A stretch of 33,158 bases of DNA from JBBQXK01 sp038251625 (GTDB lineage Bacteria > Pseudomonadota > Alphaproteobacteria > Rhodobacterales > Rhodobacteraceae). The stretch spans positions 1-33,158 of the forward strand of contig JBBSBE010000035.1 in assembly GCA_038251625.1 (NCBI GenBank), written 5' to 3'. A model generated the notes under the pieces. The model was not told where the DNA came from. It saw nothing but the letters and a program-made list of their open reading frames with translations, and made no database searches. Shown piece after piece: positions 17,278-24,876 of this stretch. Made by a program: the position numbers and the translations under genes. The stretch's first letter is position 1. The number at the start of each line of letters is the position of its first letter.

Positions 17278-17651
17278 GGCCAGATCCCCCTGGCTGTGGC
17301 CATCCCGAGGACGAGGGCCGCGATGGACAGCACGACGGACGCGGTGACGTAGCCCGCCGCAACCGTGGCCTGTCCGCGCTGCCAGAGCGCGACGGCATCC
17401 AGCGAGAAGGCCGAGAAGGTGGTGAACCCGCCAAGCAACCCGGTCATCAGGAGGGGCGCAAAGCGGGTGCCGCTGGTTTTGGCCAGCACGACCACCAGCA
17501 CGCCCATCAGGAACGAGCCCGCCACATTGACGATCATCGTCGCCAGCGGGAAGCCGGGGCCAAGCGCGCGCATCGTGGCCACGTTCACGCTGTAGCGCGC
17601 GACCGCACCCAAGGCCCCGCCAAGGGCCACCTGAAGGAAGGGGTTCATCAT
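17274..17651 (-). CDS. crcB: Fluoride efflux transporter CrcB/Fluc
   Basis: The 125-residue protein has four predicted transmembrane helices and the Fluc signatures GGALGAVARY (about 11-20) and GGFTTFSAFSLD. Fluc proteins form dual-topology dimers that export fluoride. Two adjacent ATGs (17651 and 17648) are both possible starts; AAGG lies 6 nt before the first. No fluoride riboswitch was recognised upstream, and the downstream partners (rluC and ATP12) have no evident link to fluoride. Only one crcB copy is in the window, which fits a self-sufficient dual-topology protein. Confidence 0.93.
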   Translation of the reverse strand: MMNPFLQVALGGALGAVARYSVNVATMRALGPGFPLATMIVNVAGSFLMGVLVVVLAKTSGTRFAPLLMTGLLGGFTTFSAFSLDAVALWQRGQATVAAGYVTASVVLSIAALVLGMATARGIWP

Positions 17652-17724
17652 GGCGGCCTTCTGTGCCGGGGGGGCGTGGAAGTCAACGGGGAGACGGATG
17701 GTCGGGCGCTGCCGCCTTCTGTCT

Positions 17725-17809
17725 GGCCACCGGGGTTTCACACCCCCCTGACCATTGGTCTGTCGGACAGATGGCGAAACCCCCGTGGGATATTCATGCA
17801 GAGAAGAAA
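17725..17809 (-). repeat. GC-rich dispersed intergenic element, copy B
   Basis: This copy lies between rarA and crcB. On the minus strand it reads TTTCTTCTCTG, AATATCCCACGGGGG, then about 30 bp containing CTGTCCGACAG, and finally GGGGTGTGAAACCCC. The order and spacing of the outer blocks match copy A at 6111-6165. The internal inverted repeat is extra. Confidence 0.55.
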
Positions 17810-17858
17810 CGCAATTTGAACGGATCTTTCGGGATTTGCGGGTCGGGTTGGCAGCGGA

Positions 17859-19172
17859 TCAGGAGCTTTCCTGGCGCTTGGCGCGCAGCTTCACGAAGTA
17901 ATCGAGGCGCTTTTTCAACTCGCGTTCGTGGCCGCGTTCAGGCGGAAGGTAATAGACGCCGCGTTTCATGCCGTCGGGGAAGTAGTTCTGGCCGGAGAAG
18001 CCGTCCTCGGCGTCGTGATCGTAGGCATAGTCCTTTCCGTACCCGAGATCCTTCATCATCCGGGTCGGTGCGTTGCGGATGTGGAGGGGGGGCGGTTCGC
18101 TGCCCGTGTCACGCGCCGCCGCGCGGGCGGATTTGTACGCGGTGTAGGCGGCGTTCGATTTGGGCGCGAGGGCGAGGTAGATGACCGCCTGCGCCAGCGC
18201 CAGTTCGCCTTCGGGGCTGCCCAGGCGTTCGTAGGTCTGCCAGCCCTGCAGGCAGATCGCCTGCGCCTCCGGGTCTGCCAATCCGATATCCTCGACCGCC
18301 ATGCGGGTGATGCGGCGGGCGAGGAAGCGGGGGTCTTCGCCGCCTTCCAGCATGCGGGCGAACCAGTAAAGCGCTGCATCCGGGTCGGAACCGCGGACGG
18401 ATTTGTGCAGGGCGGATATCAGGTTGTAATGCTCTTCCCCGGACTTGTCATACTTCGCGGCGCGGCGTTGCAGGCGGGTGGAGAGGGTGGCGCGGTCGAT
18501 CGCCTCGCCCGGCTTCCAGGCCACGACCTGTTCGATGAGATTGAGCAGCGCGCGGCCATCACCATCGGCCATGTCCAGAAGCGCCTCGCGCGCCTCGGCC
18601 TTGAGCGGCAGGGCGCGGCCAAGGTCCTTCTCGGCGCGTTGGGAGAGGCGTTCAAGGTCGGCAAGAGTGAGCCGTTCAAGGACGATCACCTGCGCGCGCG
18701 ACAAAAGTGCTGCGTTCAGTTCGAACGAGGGGTTTTCGGTGGTGGCGCCGACAAGAAGGATGGTCCCATCCTCCATGTAAGGCAGAAAGCCATCCTGCTG
18801 CGCTTTGTTGAAGCGGTGAATCTCGTCCACGAAAAGCAGCGTGCCCTGCCCGTTGGTGCGGCGCAGTTTCGCGCTTTCGAACACCTTTCGCAGGTCGGGC
18901 ACGCCGGTGAAGATGGCGCTGATCTGCACGAAGGCGAGGTCGGTCTCGGCAGCCAGAAGCCGCGCGATGGTGGTCTTGCCCACACCGGGCGGGCCCCAGA
19001 GGATGAGCGAATTGAGCGAGCCTGCAGCCAGCATCGCGCCAAGGGGGCCGTCGGGGCCAAGGACGTGGGACTGGCCGATCACCTCGGCCAGCGCGCGGGG
19101 GCGCAGACGGTCTGCCAGCGGGCGGGGGCCTTCGGGGGCGGGTTGGCCGGGTTGGTCGAACAGATCGGGCAT
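17859..19172 (-). CDS. rarA: Replication-associated recombination protein RarA (MgsA)
   Basis: The 437-residue AAA+ ATPase belongs to the RarA/WRNIP1/Mgs1 family that acts at stalled replication forks. It begins MPDLFDQ, the usual RarA N-terminus. Walker A is GPPGVGKTT, Walker B LLFVDEIHRF, and sensor 1 GATTENPSF. The C-terminal tetramerisation part includes YKSARAAARD and the FPDGMKRGVYYLPPERG segment. The ATG at 19172 was chosen over one 15 codons upstream because AAAGG lies 7 nt before it and homologues start here. It lies 81 bp after the DegP-like gene on the same strand. Confidence 0.94.
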   Translation of the reverse strand: MPDLFDQPGQPAPEGPRPLADRLRPRALAEVIGQSHVLGPDGPLGAMLAAGSLNSLILWGPPGVGKTTIARLLAAETDLAFVQISAIFTGVPDLRKVFESAKLRRTNGQGTLLFVDEIHRFNKAQQDGFLPYMEDGTILLVGATTENPSFELNAALLSRAQVIVLERLTLADLERLSQRAEKDLGRALPLKAEAREALLDMADGDGRALLNLIEQVVAWKPGEAIDRATLSTRLQRRAAKYDKSGEEHYNLISALHKSVRGSDPDAALYWFARMLEGGEDPRFLARRITRMAVEDIGLADPEAQAICLQGWQTYERLGSPEGELALAQAVIYLALAPKSNAAYTAYKSARAAARDTGSEPPPLHIRNAPTRMMKDLGYGKDYAYDHDAEDGFSGQNYFPDGMKRGVYYLPPERGHERELKKRLDYFVKLRAKRQESS

Positions 19173-19253
19173 GGCAGACCTTTGGGGCGGTGATGCCGCC
19201 GGGTGCGGTTCTTCCATCGCCAGCCTAGAGAAGCGGGAACGCCCCCGAAAGGG

Positions 19254-20645
19254 CTAGGTGCGGAAGACCAGGCGCGCGCGCTGACCCTTGCGCAGGATGT
19301 CGAGCGTCCAGGTGCGGGTGCGGGCGAAGGCCTCGGCCGCCACATCTTCGGGCGTGTTCACCGCGACGCTGTTGATGGCAAGGATCACATCGCCCGGCGC
19401 GAGGCCCGACTGCGCCGCGCGGTCGGCCACCGCCGTGACGACGACCCCGGTCGCGTTGAGCGGCAGGTCATAGGCCGCGATGGCGGTGGGGCCGACGGGT
19501 GCGACCGTCAACCCGCGCAGGGCCACGTCATTGGTGATGGCGAGGGGTTGGGCATCGCTGTCGGGTGGCAGCACGAGGGCCACCTTTGCCGTGGCGGCCG
19601 CGCCGCTGCGTACATAGCCAACACGCGCTGTTTGCCCGGCACCCGCAACGGCCAGGCGATACATCATCTCTTGCGGGCTGGTGACGGGATTGTCGTCGAG
19701 CGACAGGATCACGTCACCCGGTAGAAGCCCCGCAGCGGCAAAGGGGCTTTGCGGGTGAAGTTCCGAAATCAGAACGCCCTCGGGCCGGTCGAGCCCCAGT
19801 GCGGAGGCCATCGCCATGTCGACCGGCTGGCCCGTCAGACCCGCCCAAGGGCGATCGAACCGCGATTTGCCCGCCTTTGCGTCGGCCAGCACGCGGGCGA
19901 CAAGGTTCGACGGGATGGCAAAGCCCACCCCGTTCGAGCCACCGCCGCGGGTCAGGATGGCCGAGTTGATGCCAAGAAGGTTCCCGGCCATGTCCACCAG
20001 CGCGCCACCCGAGTTGCCGGGGTTGATCGACGCATCGGTCTGCAGGAAATAACCGCGCCCGGCCCCGAGGCTGAGGGTGGAGCGCCCGAGCGCCGAGACG
20101 ATGCCGGAGGTCACGGTCTGGCCCACGCCGAAGGGGTTGCCGATGGCAAGCACCAGATCGCCCACCTCTGCGCCGTCACTGTCGGCCAGCGACAGCGCCG
20201 GAAGGCCCGTCACGCCCTCGACGCGCAGCACGGCAAGATCGCTTTCCTGATCCGCCAGAAGGATCGTGGCGGCATATTCGCGCCGGTCGTTCAGCACGAT
20301 GCGGATATCGTCGGCCCCGCCCACAACGTGGTAGTTCGACACGACAAGGCCGTCGGCCGACAGGATCACCCCGGACCCCAGCGCGTTCTGCACGCGCGGG
20401 GCACCCTGGCGCATGTCGCCAAAGAAATCGCGAAAGAAGGGATCATCGACAAAGGGATTGGTACGGCCCTCGACAATGCGGCGCGCATAGATGCTGACGA
20501 CGGCCGGCGTGGCCTCGCGCAAGAGCGGGGCAAAGCCTTGCTGCGCCTCGGCGCGCGTACGGGGCCAGAGTTGCGCCTCTGCGCCCATGGGCGCGGAGGC
20601 GAGGATCAGGGCCAGCGCGGCCCCGGCAATGCGGTATGACGGCAT
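19254..20645 (-). CDS. DegP/DegQ-type periplasmic serine protease
   Basis: The 463-residue protein has a signal peptide (cut after AEA, about 24), a trypsin-like domain and two PDZ domains (about 260-350 and 375-460). The catalytic triad is His106 (NYHVVGG), Asp136 (ESDLAVL) and Ser212 (NPGNSGGAL). It is a housekeeping HtrA protease that degrades or refolds damaged envelope proteins. DegP, DegQ and MucD-type annotation cannot be told apart here. GAGGAG lies 5 nt before the ATG. Its start is 88 bp from the luxI stop on the same strand; a short CACCC/GGGTG hairpin sits between. Confidence 0.93.
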   Translation of the reverse strand: MPSYRIAGAALALILASAPMGAEAQLWPRTRAEAQQGFAPLLREATPAVVSIYARRIVEGRTNPFVDDPFFRDFFGDMRQGAPRVQNALGSGVILSADGLVVSNYHVVGGADDIRIVLNDRREYAATILLADQESDLAVLRVEGVTGLPALSLADSDGAEVGDLVLAIGNPFGVGQTVTSGIVSALGRSTLSLGAGRGYFLQTDASINPGNSGGALVDMAGNLLGINSAILTRGGGSNGVGFAIPSNLVARVLADAKAGKSRFDRPWAGLTGQPVDMAMASALGLDRPEGVLISELHPQSPFAAAGLLPGDVILSLDDNPVTSPQEMMYRLAVAGAGQTARVGYVRSGAAATAKVALVLPPDSDAQPLAITNDVALRGLTVAPVGPTAIAAYDLPLNATGVVVTAVADRAAQSGLAPGDVILAINSVAVNTPEDVAAEAFARTRTWTLDILRKGQRARLVFRT

Positions 20646-20733
20646 GGTTTCTCCTCTGGGGCGACACCTCCGGGTATGGAACTCCGGAAGCGCCGCCGCA
20701 AGCGGAACACGCGACCCACCCCTGGGTGCTACG

Positions 20734-21324
20734 TCAGTGCAGGGCCTGGGTGAAGTCCATCGAGACGACCTGGTTGTCGACCCCCTCGATGTGCATCACC
20801 GGCCCCTGCGCTTCCATCTTCACGCCCACACGGCCAGCCCAGCGGGGCCAGTTCGCGTTCAGCAGCGTGAGGCAATGCGTGGCGCCAAGGCGGCGTGCGG
20901 CATTGCCCAGTTCCTCGACCAGCCGGGCGTGAACCTTGCGGCGCATGGCCATGGGCACATCGTGGCTGACAAAGAGACGCGAGCTTTCCCAGACGTTTTC
21001 GGCAACCGGCGCCTCCTGATGGAGCAGGCTTGCCGGGATCGTATCCAGAAGCCCCCGTTGCGCATCGCGGATCATGTAGGTGTAGATGCCGCATTTCGTG
21101 GTCGTGGGCGTCAGCCGGTTGCCGGCCAGAACACGCCCGAGTTCATCATGCACGACAACCCAGCGCGAGGCCGGGGTGTCATACTGGTCATATTCCATGC
21201 CCATGGCTTCGGGCAGGTCCCACTTGTTGTGGACGATGAACAATTCGCGGCGAGCGCGCATGTAGTTGGCAAAAAGTTCGCCGTGGTTGTGGAGATTGGC
21301 AAAAGAGAGGGTAGTGGTCTGCAT
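20734..21324 (-). CDS. luxI: Acyl-homoserine lactone synthase (LuxI family)
   Basis: The 196-residue protein is a LuxI-type enzyme that makes acyl-homoserine lactone from S-adenosylmethionine and acyl-ACP. The family's invariant residues are present: Arg25, Phe29, Trp35, Asp46 and Asp49 (EYDQYD), Arg70, Glu113 and Arg116 (WESSRLF). The YTYMIRDAQRGLLDTIP segment also fits. Acyl-chain length cannot be predicted. AAGGAGG lies 7 nt before the ATG. The gene follows luxR by 56 bp on the same strand, so it is likely co-transcribed with luxR or driven from the short gap; no canonical lux box is visible there. Confidence 0.94.
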   Translation of the reverse strand: MQTTTLSFANLHNHGELFANYMRARRELFIVHNKWDLPEAMGMEYDQYDTPASRWVVVHDELGRVLAGNRLTPTTTKCGIYTYMIRDAQRGLLDTIPASLLHQEAPVAENVWESSRLFVSHDVPMAMRRKVHARLVEELGNAARRLGATHCLTLLNANWPRWAGRVGVKMEAQGPVMHIEGVDNQVVSMDFTQALH

Positions 21325-21380
21325 GAGTGCCTCCTTGCAGGGTTGGTGGTAAGACGAAACCTTGCAAAGGGGCGGTCAGT

Positions 21381-22013
21381 TCAGATCAAACGATAGTCTT
21401 TCGCACGCTGAATAGCCTCGGCTGTCGTCCTTGCCATGAGTCGGATGCGCGCCGAGGTAATCCTCGCCTTCAGCGCACTTTCCGATATTCCCAGCTTGAC
21501 GGCCGCCGCGGCATGCCGGTCGCCCCCTGCAATGCATCTGAGAGCCTCAACTTGGGCCCTCGTGAGTTCTTCTGGTGGTTGGGTCATATCGTGCAAGCGC
21601 AGCACGATTGTCTCGGCCAGAGCGATCTCATTATCGGTGAATTCCCGATCGCCCCGCGCAAGCGAGGCGATCGTGCGGGATTTGATCGGCCCGCAAGCGA
21701 TGGTGAACCCGTGGCGAAGGCCGAAACGCGCGGCCTCCTTGAAAAGACCAAAGGGATCGGGCAGGCCCGCGTCGCTCCACCGGATCGAACCGGTCTGGGT
21801 GAAACCCCAGGCCGTCGCGGGATCGCGCAGGACAAAACCGTTCTCTGTGTAGTGGTCGAGCCACGCCTGATCGTAGGTCTGAAACGTCATCAGGGGCGCG
21901 GTGAAACGGATATGCAACCCAAGGAAATATCCCGCTGGGGCGATCAGCGTGAGCTGATGCAGTTCCAGATCCATACCGGCCTTGATCGTCATGTCTAATT
22001 GGTCAGGGTCCAT
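21381..22013 (-). CDS. luxR: LuxR-family quorum-sensing transcriptional regulator
   Basis: The 210-residue protein has an autoinducer-binding domain (about 15-135) and a LuxR-type helix-turn-helix (about 146-205). The ligand pocket residues seen in TraR/LuxR are present: Trp51, Tyr55, Asp64, Pro65 and Trp79 (WLDHY, RDPA, RWSDA). The HTH part reads LTRAQVEALRCIAGG, then ISESALKARI. It is the natural receptor for the product of the adjacent luxI. The ATG at 22013 has a weak GAAG upstream; a later ATG at residue 8 would cut the domain edge. Activation or repression mode is unknown. Confidence 0.9.
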   Translation of the reverse strand: MDPDQLDMTIKAGMDLELHQLTLIAPAGYFLGLHIRFTAPLMTFQTYDQAWLDHYTENGFVLRDPATAWGFTQTGSIRWSDAGLPDPFGLFKEAARFGLRHGFTIACGPIKSRTIASLARGDREFTDNEIALAETIVLRLHDMTQPPEELTRAQVEALRCIAGGDRHAAAAVKLGISESALKARITSARIRLMARTTAEAIQRAKDYRLI

Positions 22014-22022
22014 GATTCTTCG

Positions 22023-22124
22023 TCAACCATAAATTGCATCGCCTGTCTGCACCAGAGTGCCATTAACATCAAAGAAGGGCATTAAAATCATGGCTTTGCC
22101 GAGAACCGGCGGCGATTGCCGCCG
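22023..22124 (-). other. luxR 5' region: short ORF and hairpin
   Basis: Between the rplQ terminator and luxR lie a perfect 7-bp stem-loop (CGGCGGC-GATT-GCCGCCG, 22107-22124) and a 22-codon minus-strand ORF (22023-22091, starting MILMPFFDVNG) that ends 9 bp before luxR. The hairpin has no T-run. The ORF lacks a ribosome binding site. Either could be a leader element, or chance. Confidence 0.25.
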
Positions 22125-22180
22125 AACGAGCATCCTGAACAGGCGCAATCGAGCCCGCAAAGGCCGGGCAGCACATACGC

Positions 22181-22213
22181 AAAAGCCCGCCCGGAAGGGG
22201 GCGAGCTTTTTTT
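22181..22213 (-). terminator. Terminator after rplQ (bidirectional)
   Basis: The stem at 22184-22207 (AGCCCGCCC pairing with GGGCGAGCT, one mismatch) is flanked by A4 and T7 on the plus strand, so it can work in both directions. It closes the long spc/alpha ribosomal transcript and separates it from luxR. Two GTTAAC palindromes (22214-22219 and 22229-22234) lie between it and the rplQ stop. Confidence 0.75.
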
Positions 22214-22237
22214 GTTAACCAAGAATGAGTTAACAGA

Positions 22238-22657
22238 TCAGGCGTCCACGGCGTCTTCCGCCTCGACGCGGGCCTTGTCGCCCGCCCCTTTGACAGACGT
22301 ATCGCGGTCGACAAATTCGATGATGGCCATCGGGGCCATGTCGCCATAGCGGAACCCGGCCTTCAGAACGCGGACGTAGCCGCCTGCACGTTCCTTGTAG
22401 CGGGGGCCGAGCACGTCGAAGAGGCGGGCGACGTGCATGTCCTGCTTCAGCTGCGCCCCGGCTTGACGGCGGGCGTGCAGATCGCCGCGCTTGGCCAGCG
22501 TGATCAGCTTTTCGATGATCGGGCGCAGTTCCTTGGCCTTGGGCAGCGTGGTCTTGATCTGCTCATGCTCGATCAGCGAGCCGGCCATGTTGGCGAAAAG
22601 CGCCTTGCGATGCTCGTGGGTGCGGTTGAGGCGGCGGTAGCCGCGGGCGTGACGCAT
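22238..22657 (-). CDS. rplQ: 50S ribosomal protein L17
   Basis: The 139-residue protein begins MRHARGYRRLNRTHEHRKALFANMAGSLIEHEQIKTTL (quoted in part), the standard L17 N-terminus, and carries an acidic C-terminal tail (AEAEDAVDA type) common in alphaproteobacteria. L17 sits near the peptide exit tunnel of the large subunit. AGGAG lies 6 nt before the ATG. It is the final gene of the alpha operon, followed by a terminator, and is separated from rpoA by 118 bp containing a perfect 26-bp palindrome. Confidence 0.97.
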   Translation of the reverse strand: MRHARGYRRLNRTHEHRKALFANMAGSLIEHEQIKTTLPKAKELRPIIEKLITLAKRGDLHARRQAGAQLKQDMHVARLFDVLGPRYKERAGGYVRVLKAGFRYGDMAPMAIIEFVDRDTSVKGAGDKARVEAEDAVDA

Positions 22658-22743
22658 GATGGTCTCCTATGGTCTTTATACTTTGTGCAGCCAATTCCCG
22701 TGCGTGCGGGTGGCATTCATTGGGGCGGGATTGCCCGGGGGCC

Positions 22744-22769
22744 CGTAGGGTGGGTGCACCCACCCTACG
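22744..22769. repeat. Perfect 26-bp palindrome between rpoA and rplQ
   Basis: The sequence is CGTAGGGTGGGTG followed by its exact reverse complement. It begins 7 bp after the rpoA stop. A partial copy occurs at 1-18 and a diverged one at 27561-27587. In RNA it would fold into a strong hairpin inside the operon transcript, without a T-run. Confidence 0.7.
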
Positions 22770-22775
22770 AGGAGA

Positions 22776-23792
22776 TCAGAACTGGTCTTCGAAACGCTTG
22801 GCCAGATCCTCGATGTTTTCCGGCGGCCAATCCTCGACATCCATCCCGAGATGGAGGCCCATTGTGGAGAGGACCTCCTTGATCTCGTTCAGCGACTTGC
22901 GGCCGAAGTTCGGAGTGCGCAGCATCTCGGCTTCGGTTTTCTGGATCAGATCGCCGATGTAGACGATGTTGTCGTTCTTCAGGCAGTTGGCCGAACGGAC
23001 CGAAAGCTCCAGCTCGTCCACCTTCTTGAGGAGCAGCGGGTTGAATTCGAGCCCTGCGTCGAGTTCCTGCTTGGAGGCCGATTCGGGCTCGTCGAAGTTG
23101 ACGAAGATCGAAAGCTGGTCCTGCAGGATGCGCGCGGCATAGGCCACGGCATCGTCGGGCGTCAGGCTGCCGTCGGTTTCCACCTTCAACGTCAGCTTGT
23201 CATAGTCCAGCACCTGCCCCTCACGGGTGGGCTGCACTTCGTAGCTGACCTTCTTGACCGGCGAATAGATCGCGTCGATCGGGATCAGGCCGATGGGCGC
23301 ATCCTCGGGGCGGTTCTTGTCGGCGGCGACATAGCCCTTGCCCTGCGCCACGGTCAGTTCCATGAACACGTCGGCGCCATCGTCGAGGTGGCAGATCACG
23401 TGATCCTTGTTCAGGATCTCGATGCCGCTCGATTCCGAAATGTCGCCAGCGGTCACGACGCCCGGGCCCTTGGCGGAAATCGACAGGCGCTTCGGCCCTT
23501 CGACATCCATCTTGATCGACACGCCCTTGAGGTTCAGCACGATGTCGGTCACGTCTTCACGCACACCGGCAACGCTGGAAAACTCGTGCAGCACATTGTC
23601 GATCTGGACGGATGTGATGGCCGCGCCCTGCAGCGACGACATCAGCACGCGCCGCAGCGCATTGCCGAGCGTGAGGCCGAAGCCACGCTCCAGCGGTTCG
23701 GCGATCACCGTCGCCGTGCGCTGTGCATCCGGCCCCGGCTTGACGACCAGTTGCGCGGGCTTGATAAGTTCCTGCCAGTTTTTGTGGATCAT
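22776..23792 (-). CDS. rpoA: DNA-directed RNA polymerase subunit alpha
   Basis: The 338-residue protein is the RNA polymerase alpha subunit. The N-terminal dimerisation domain includes RGFGLTLGNALRRVLMSS, and the C-terminal domain (about 250-325) that binds UP elements and activators contains RSANCLKNDNI and the NFGRKSLNEI segment. Length is exactly typical for alphaproteobacteria. The start at MIHKNWQELIKP is supported by GGAGG 8-9 nt upstream; a longer frame upstream is rejected. It follows rpsK after 117 bp that hold a strong hairpin, and rpsD is absent from the operon as usual in this class. Confidence 0.98.
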   Translation of the reverse strand: MIHKNWQELIKPAQLVVKPGPDAQRTATVIAEPLERGFGLTLGNALRRVLMSSLQGAAITSVQIDNVLHEFSSVAGVREDVTDIVLNLKGVSIKMDVEGPKRLSISAKGPGVVTAGDISESSGIEILNKDHVICHLDDGADVFMELTVAQGKGYVAADKNRPEDAPIGLIPIDAIYSPVKKVSYEVQPTREGQVLDYDKLTLKVETDGSLTPDDAVAYAARILQDQLSIFVNFDEPESASKQELDAGLEFNPLLLKKVDELELSVRSANCLKNDNIVYIGDLIQKTEAEMLRTPNFGRKSLNEIKEVLSTMGLHLGMDVEDWPPENIEDLAKRFEDQF

Positions 23793-23866
23793 GCGTGTCG
23801 CCTCCATACTTGCCTGCTGCCCATGTCCCGACGCAGCAAACGCCCGAGGATCAGAAATGACGAAAG

Positions 23867-23893
23867 CGGGCCGCACCGTTCGGGTGCAGCCCG
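23867..23893 (-). promoter_or_regulatory. Intercistronic hairpin between rpsK and rpoA
   Basis: An 11-bp stem with one wobble pair (minus strand CGGGCTGCACC / GGTGCGGCCCG, 5-nt loop) begins 16 bp after the rpsK stop. The sequence after it, CTTTCGTCATTTCT, is T-rich but not a clean T-run. It may be a processing site, attenuator or stabiliser that sets the level of rpoA relative to ribosomal protein genes. Confidence 0.5.
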
Positions 23894-23909
23894 GATAATT
23901 TTGCCCGGA

Positions 23910-24308
23910 TCAGACGCGGCGGCGCTTTGGCGGGCGGCACCCGTTATGCGCCATCGGCGTCACGTCGCGGATCGACGTGATGTTGAGCCCCACCGCAGCC
24001 AGCGCACGCAGCGCGGACTCGCGGCCCGAACCCGGCCCCTGCACCTCGACCTCGATGGTGCGAACGCCGTGTTCCTGCGCCTTGCGGGCCGCATCCTCGG
24101 CTGCCATCTGGGCGGCATAGGGGGTGGATTTGCGGCTGCCCTTGAAGCCCATCGTGCCAGCCGAAGACCAGGAGATCGCGTTCCCCTGTACATCGGAAAT
24201 CAGCACCTTGGTGTTGTTGAACGACGAGTTCACATGCGCCACACCGGCGGCGATGTTCTTGCGTTCTTTCTTTTTCACCCGGGCGGCTGTCTTTGTATCG
24301 CGTGCCAT
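23910..24308 (-). CDS. rpsK: 30S ribosomal protein S11
   Basis: The 132-residue protein has the S11 core (HVNSSFNNTKVLISDVQGN, GFKGSRKSTPYAAQMAAEDAA) and the usual basic C-terminus RDVTPMAHNGCRPPKRRRV. S11 lies on the platform of the small subunit and contacts the 3' end region of 16S rRNA. It is 15 bp downstream of rpsM and co-directional. Confidence 0.98.
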   Translation of the reverse strand: MARDTKTAARVKKKERKNIAAGVAHVNSSFNNTKVLISDVQGNAISWSSAGTMGFKGSRKSTPYAAQMAAEDAARKAQEHGVRTIEVEVQGPGSGRESALRALAAVGLNITSIRDVTPMAHNGCRPPKRRRV

Positions 24309-24323
24309 ATCTCTGCGCTCCCC

Positions 24324-24692
24324 TTACTTCTTCTTGCCAGCGATGGCTTTGGCGGGGCCCTTGCGGGTGCGCGCGTTGGTGTGGGTGCGCTGACCGCGCA
24401 CAGGCAGATTCTTGCGGTGACGCAGGCCACGGTAGCAGCCCAGATCCATCAGACGCTTGATGTTCATGCTGACTTCGCGGCGCAGATCGCCCTCGACCGT
24501 CAGGTTCGCGTCAATATGTTCGCGGATCGCCAGAACTTCACTATCGGACAGCTGGTTCACGCGGCGTGCGGGGTCGATCCCGACGGCGGCGCAGATCTGG
24601 TCTGCCGTGGCAGGGCCGATTCCGGTGATGTAGGTGAGCGCGATCGGAACCCGTTTCGCGGTCGGAATGTTGACGCCAGCAATACGTGCCAA
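24324..24692 (-). CDS. rpsM: 30S ribosomal protein S13
   Basis: The 122-residue product begins (M)ARIAGVNIPTAKRVPIALTYI and ends with GQRTHTNARTRKGPAKAIAGKKK, matching S13 over its usual length. S13 is in the head of the small subunit and contacts tRNA in the P site. The start codon that gives the normal N-terminus is TTG at 24692, with AAGGA 8 nt upstream. No ATG or GTG is suitable: the frame is open further upstream but the extra residues do not belong to S13. Use of TTG in a highly expressed gene may lower or tune its output. Confidence 0.96.
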   Translation of the reverse strand: MARIAGVNIPTAKRVPIALTYITGIGPATADQICAAVGIDPARRVNQLSDSEVLAIREHIDANLTVEGDLRREVSMNIKRLMDLGCYRGLRHRKNLPVRGQRTHTNARTRKGPAKAIAGKKK

Positions 24693-24829
24693 ACGTGTGG
24701 TCCTTCTCTGTTGCGGTTCCGTCGTGCCAGAACCTTTTTTCACAACCCGGGCAGCGTGAAGTGCCACCCGATCGATCCGTCCAACCGGCATGCCAGGCAC
24801 GCGGGGACGATTCCCATGCGGGACGGTGT

Positions 24830-24858
24830 GCCTTAAGGGGTTTGCGCGGGGGCGTCAA
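24830..24858 (-). promoter_or_regulatory. Candidate promoter upstream of rpsM
   Basis: On the minus strand, TTGACG (24853-24858) and TAAGGC (24830-24835) are separated by exactly 17 bp in the 184-bp gap between adk and rpsM. This fits a sigma-70-type promoter that could drive the alpha operon independently of the spc operon. The -10 element is weak. Confidence 0.45.
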
Positions 24859-24876
24859 GGGCGCGGAGCGCCGGAT

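Noticed and set aside
17652..17858. Fluoride riboswitch upstream of crcB
   Set aside because: The region shows the dispersed repeat element and no recognisable riboswitch core.
21325..21380. Lux box between luxR and luxI
   Set aside because: Only loosely repeated CCTTGCA motifs are present; no CTG-N10-CAG arrangement.
23793..23876. N-terminal extension of rpoA
   Set aside because: The normal RpoA N-terminus begins at 23792 with a good ribosome binding site.
22851..24836. Long plus-strand open frame of 661 codons opposite rpoA, rpsK and rpsM
   Set aside because: Antisense to three ribosomal/polymerase genes; no real gene would span this.
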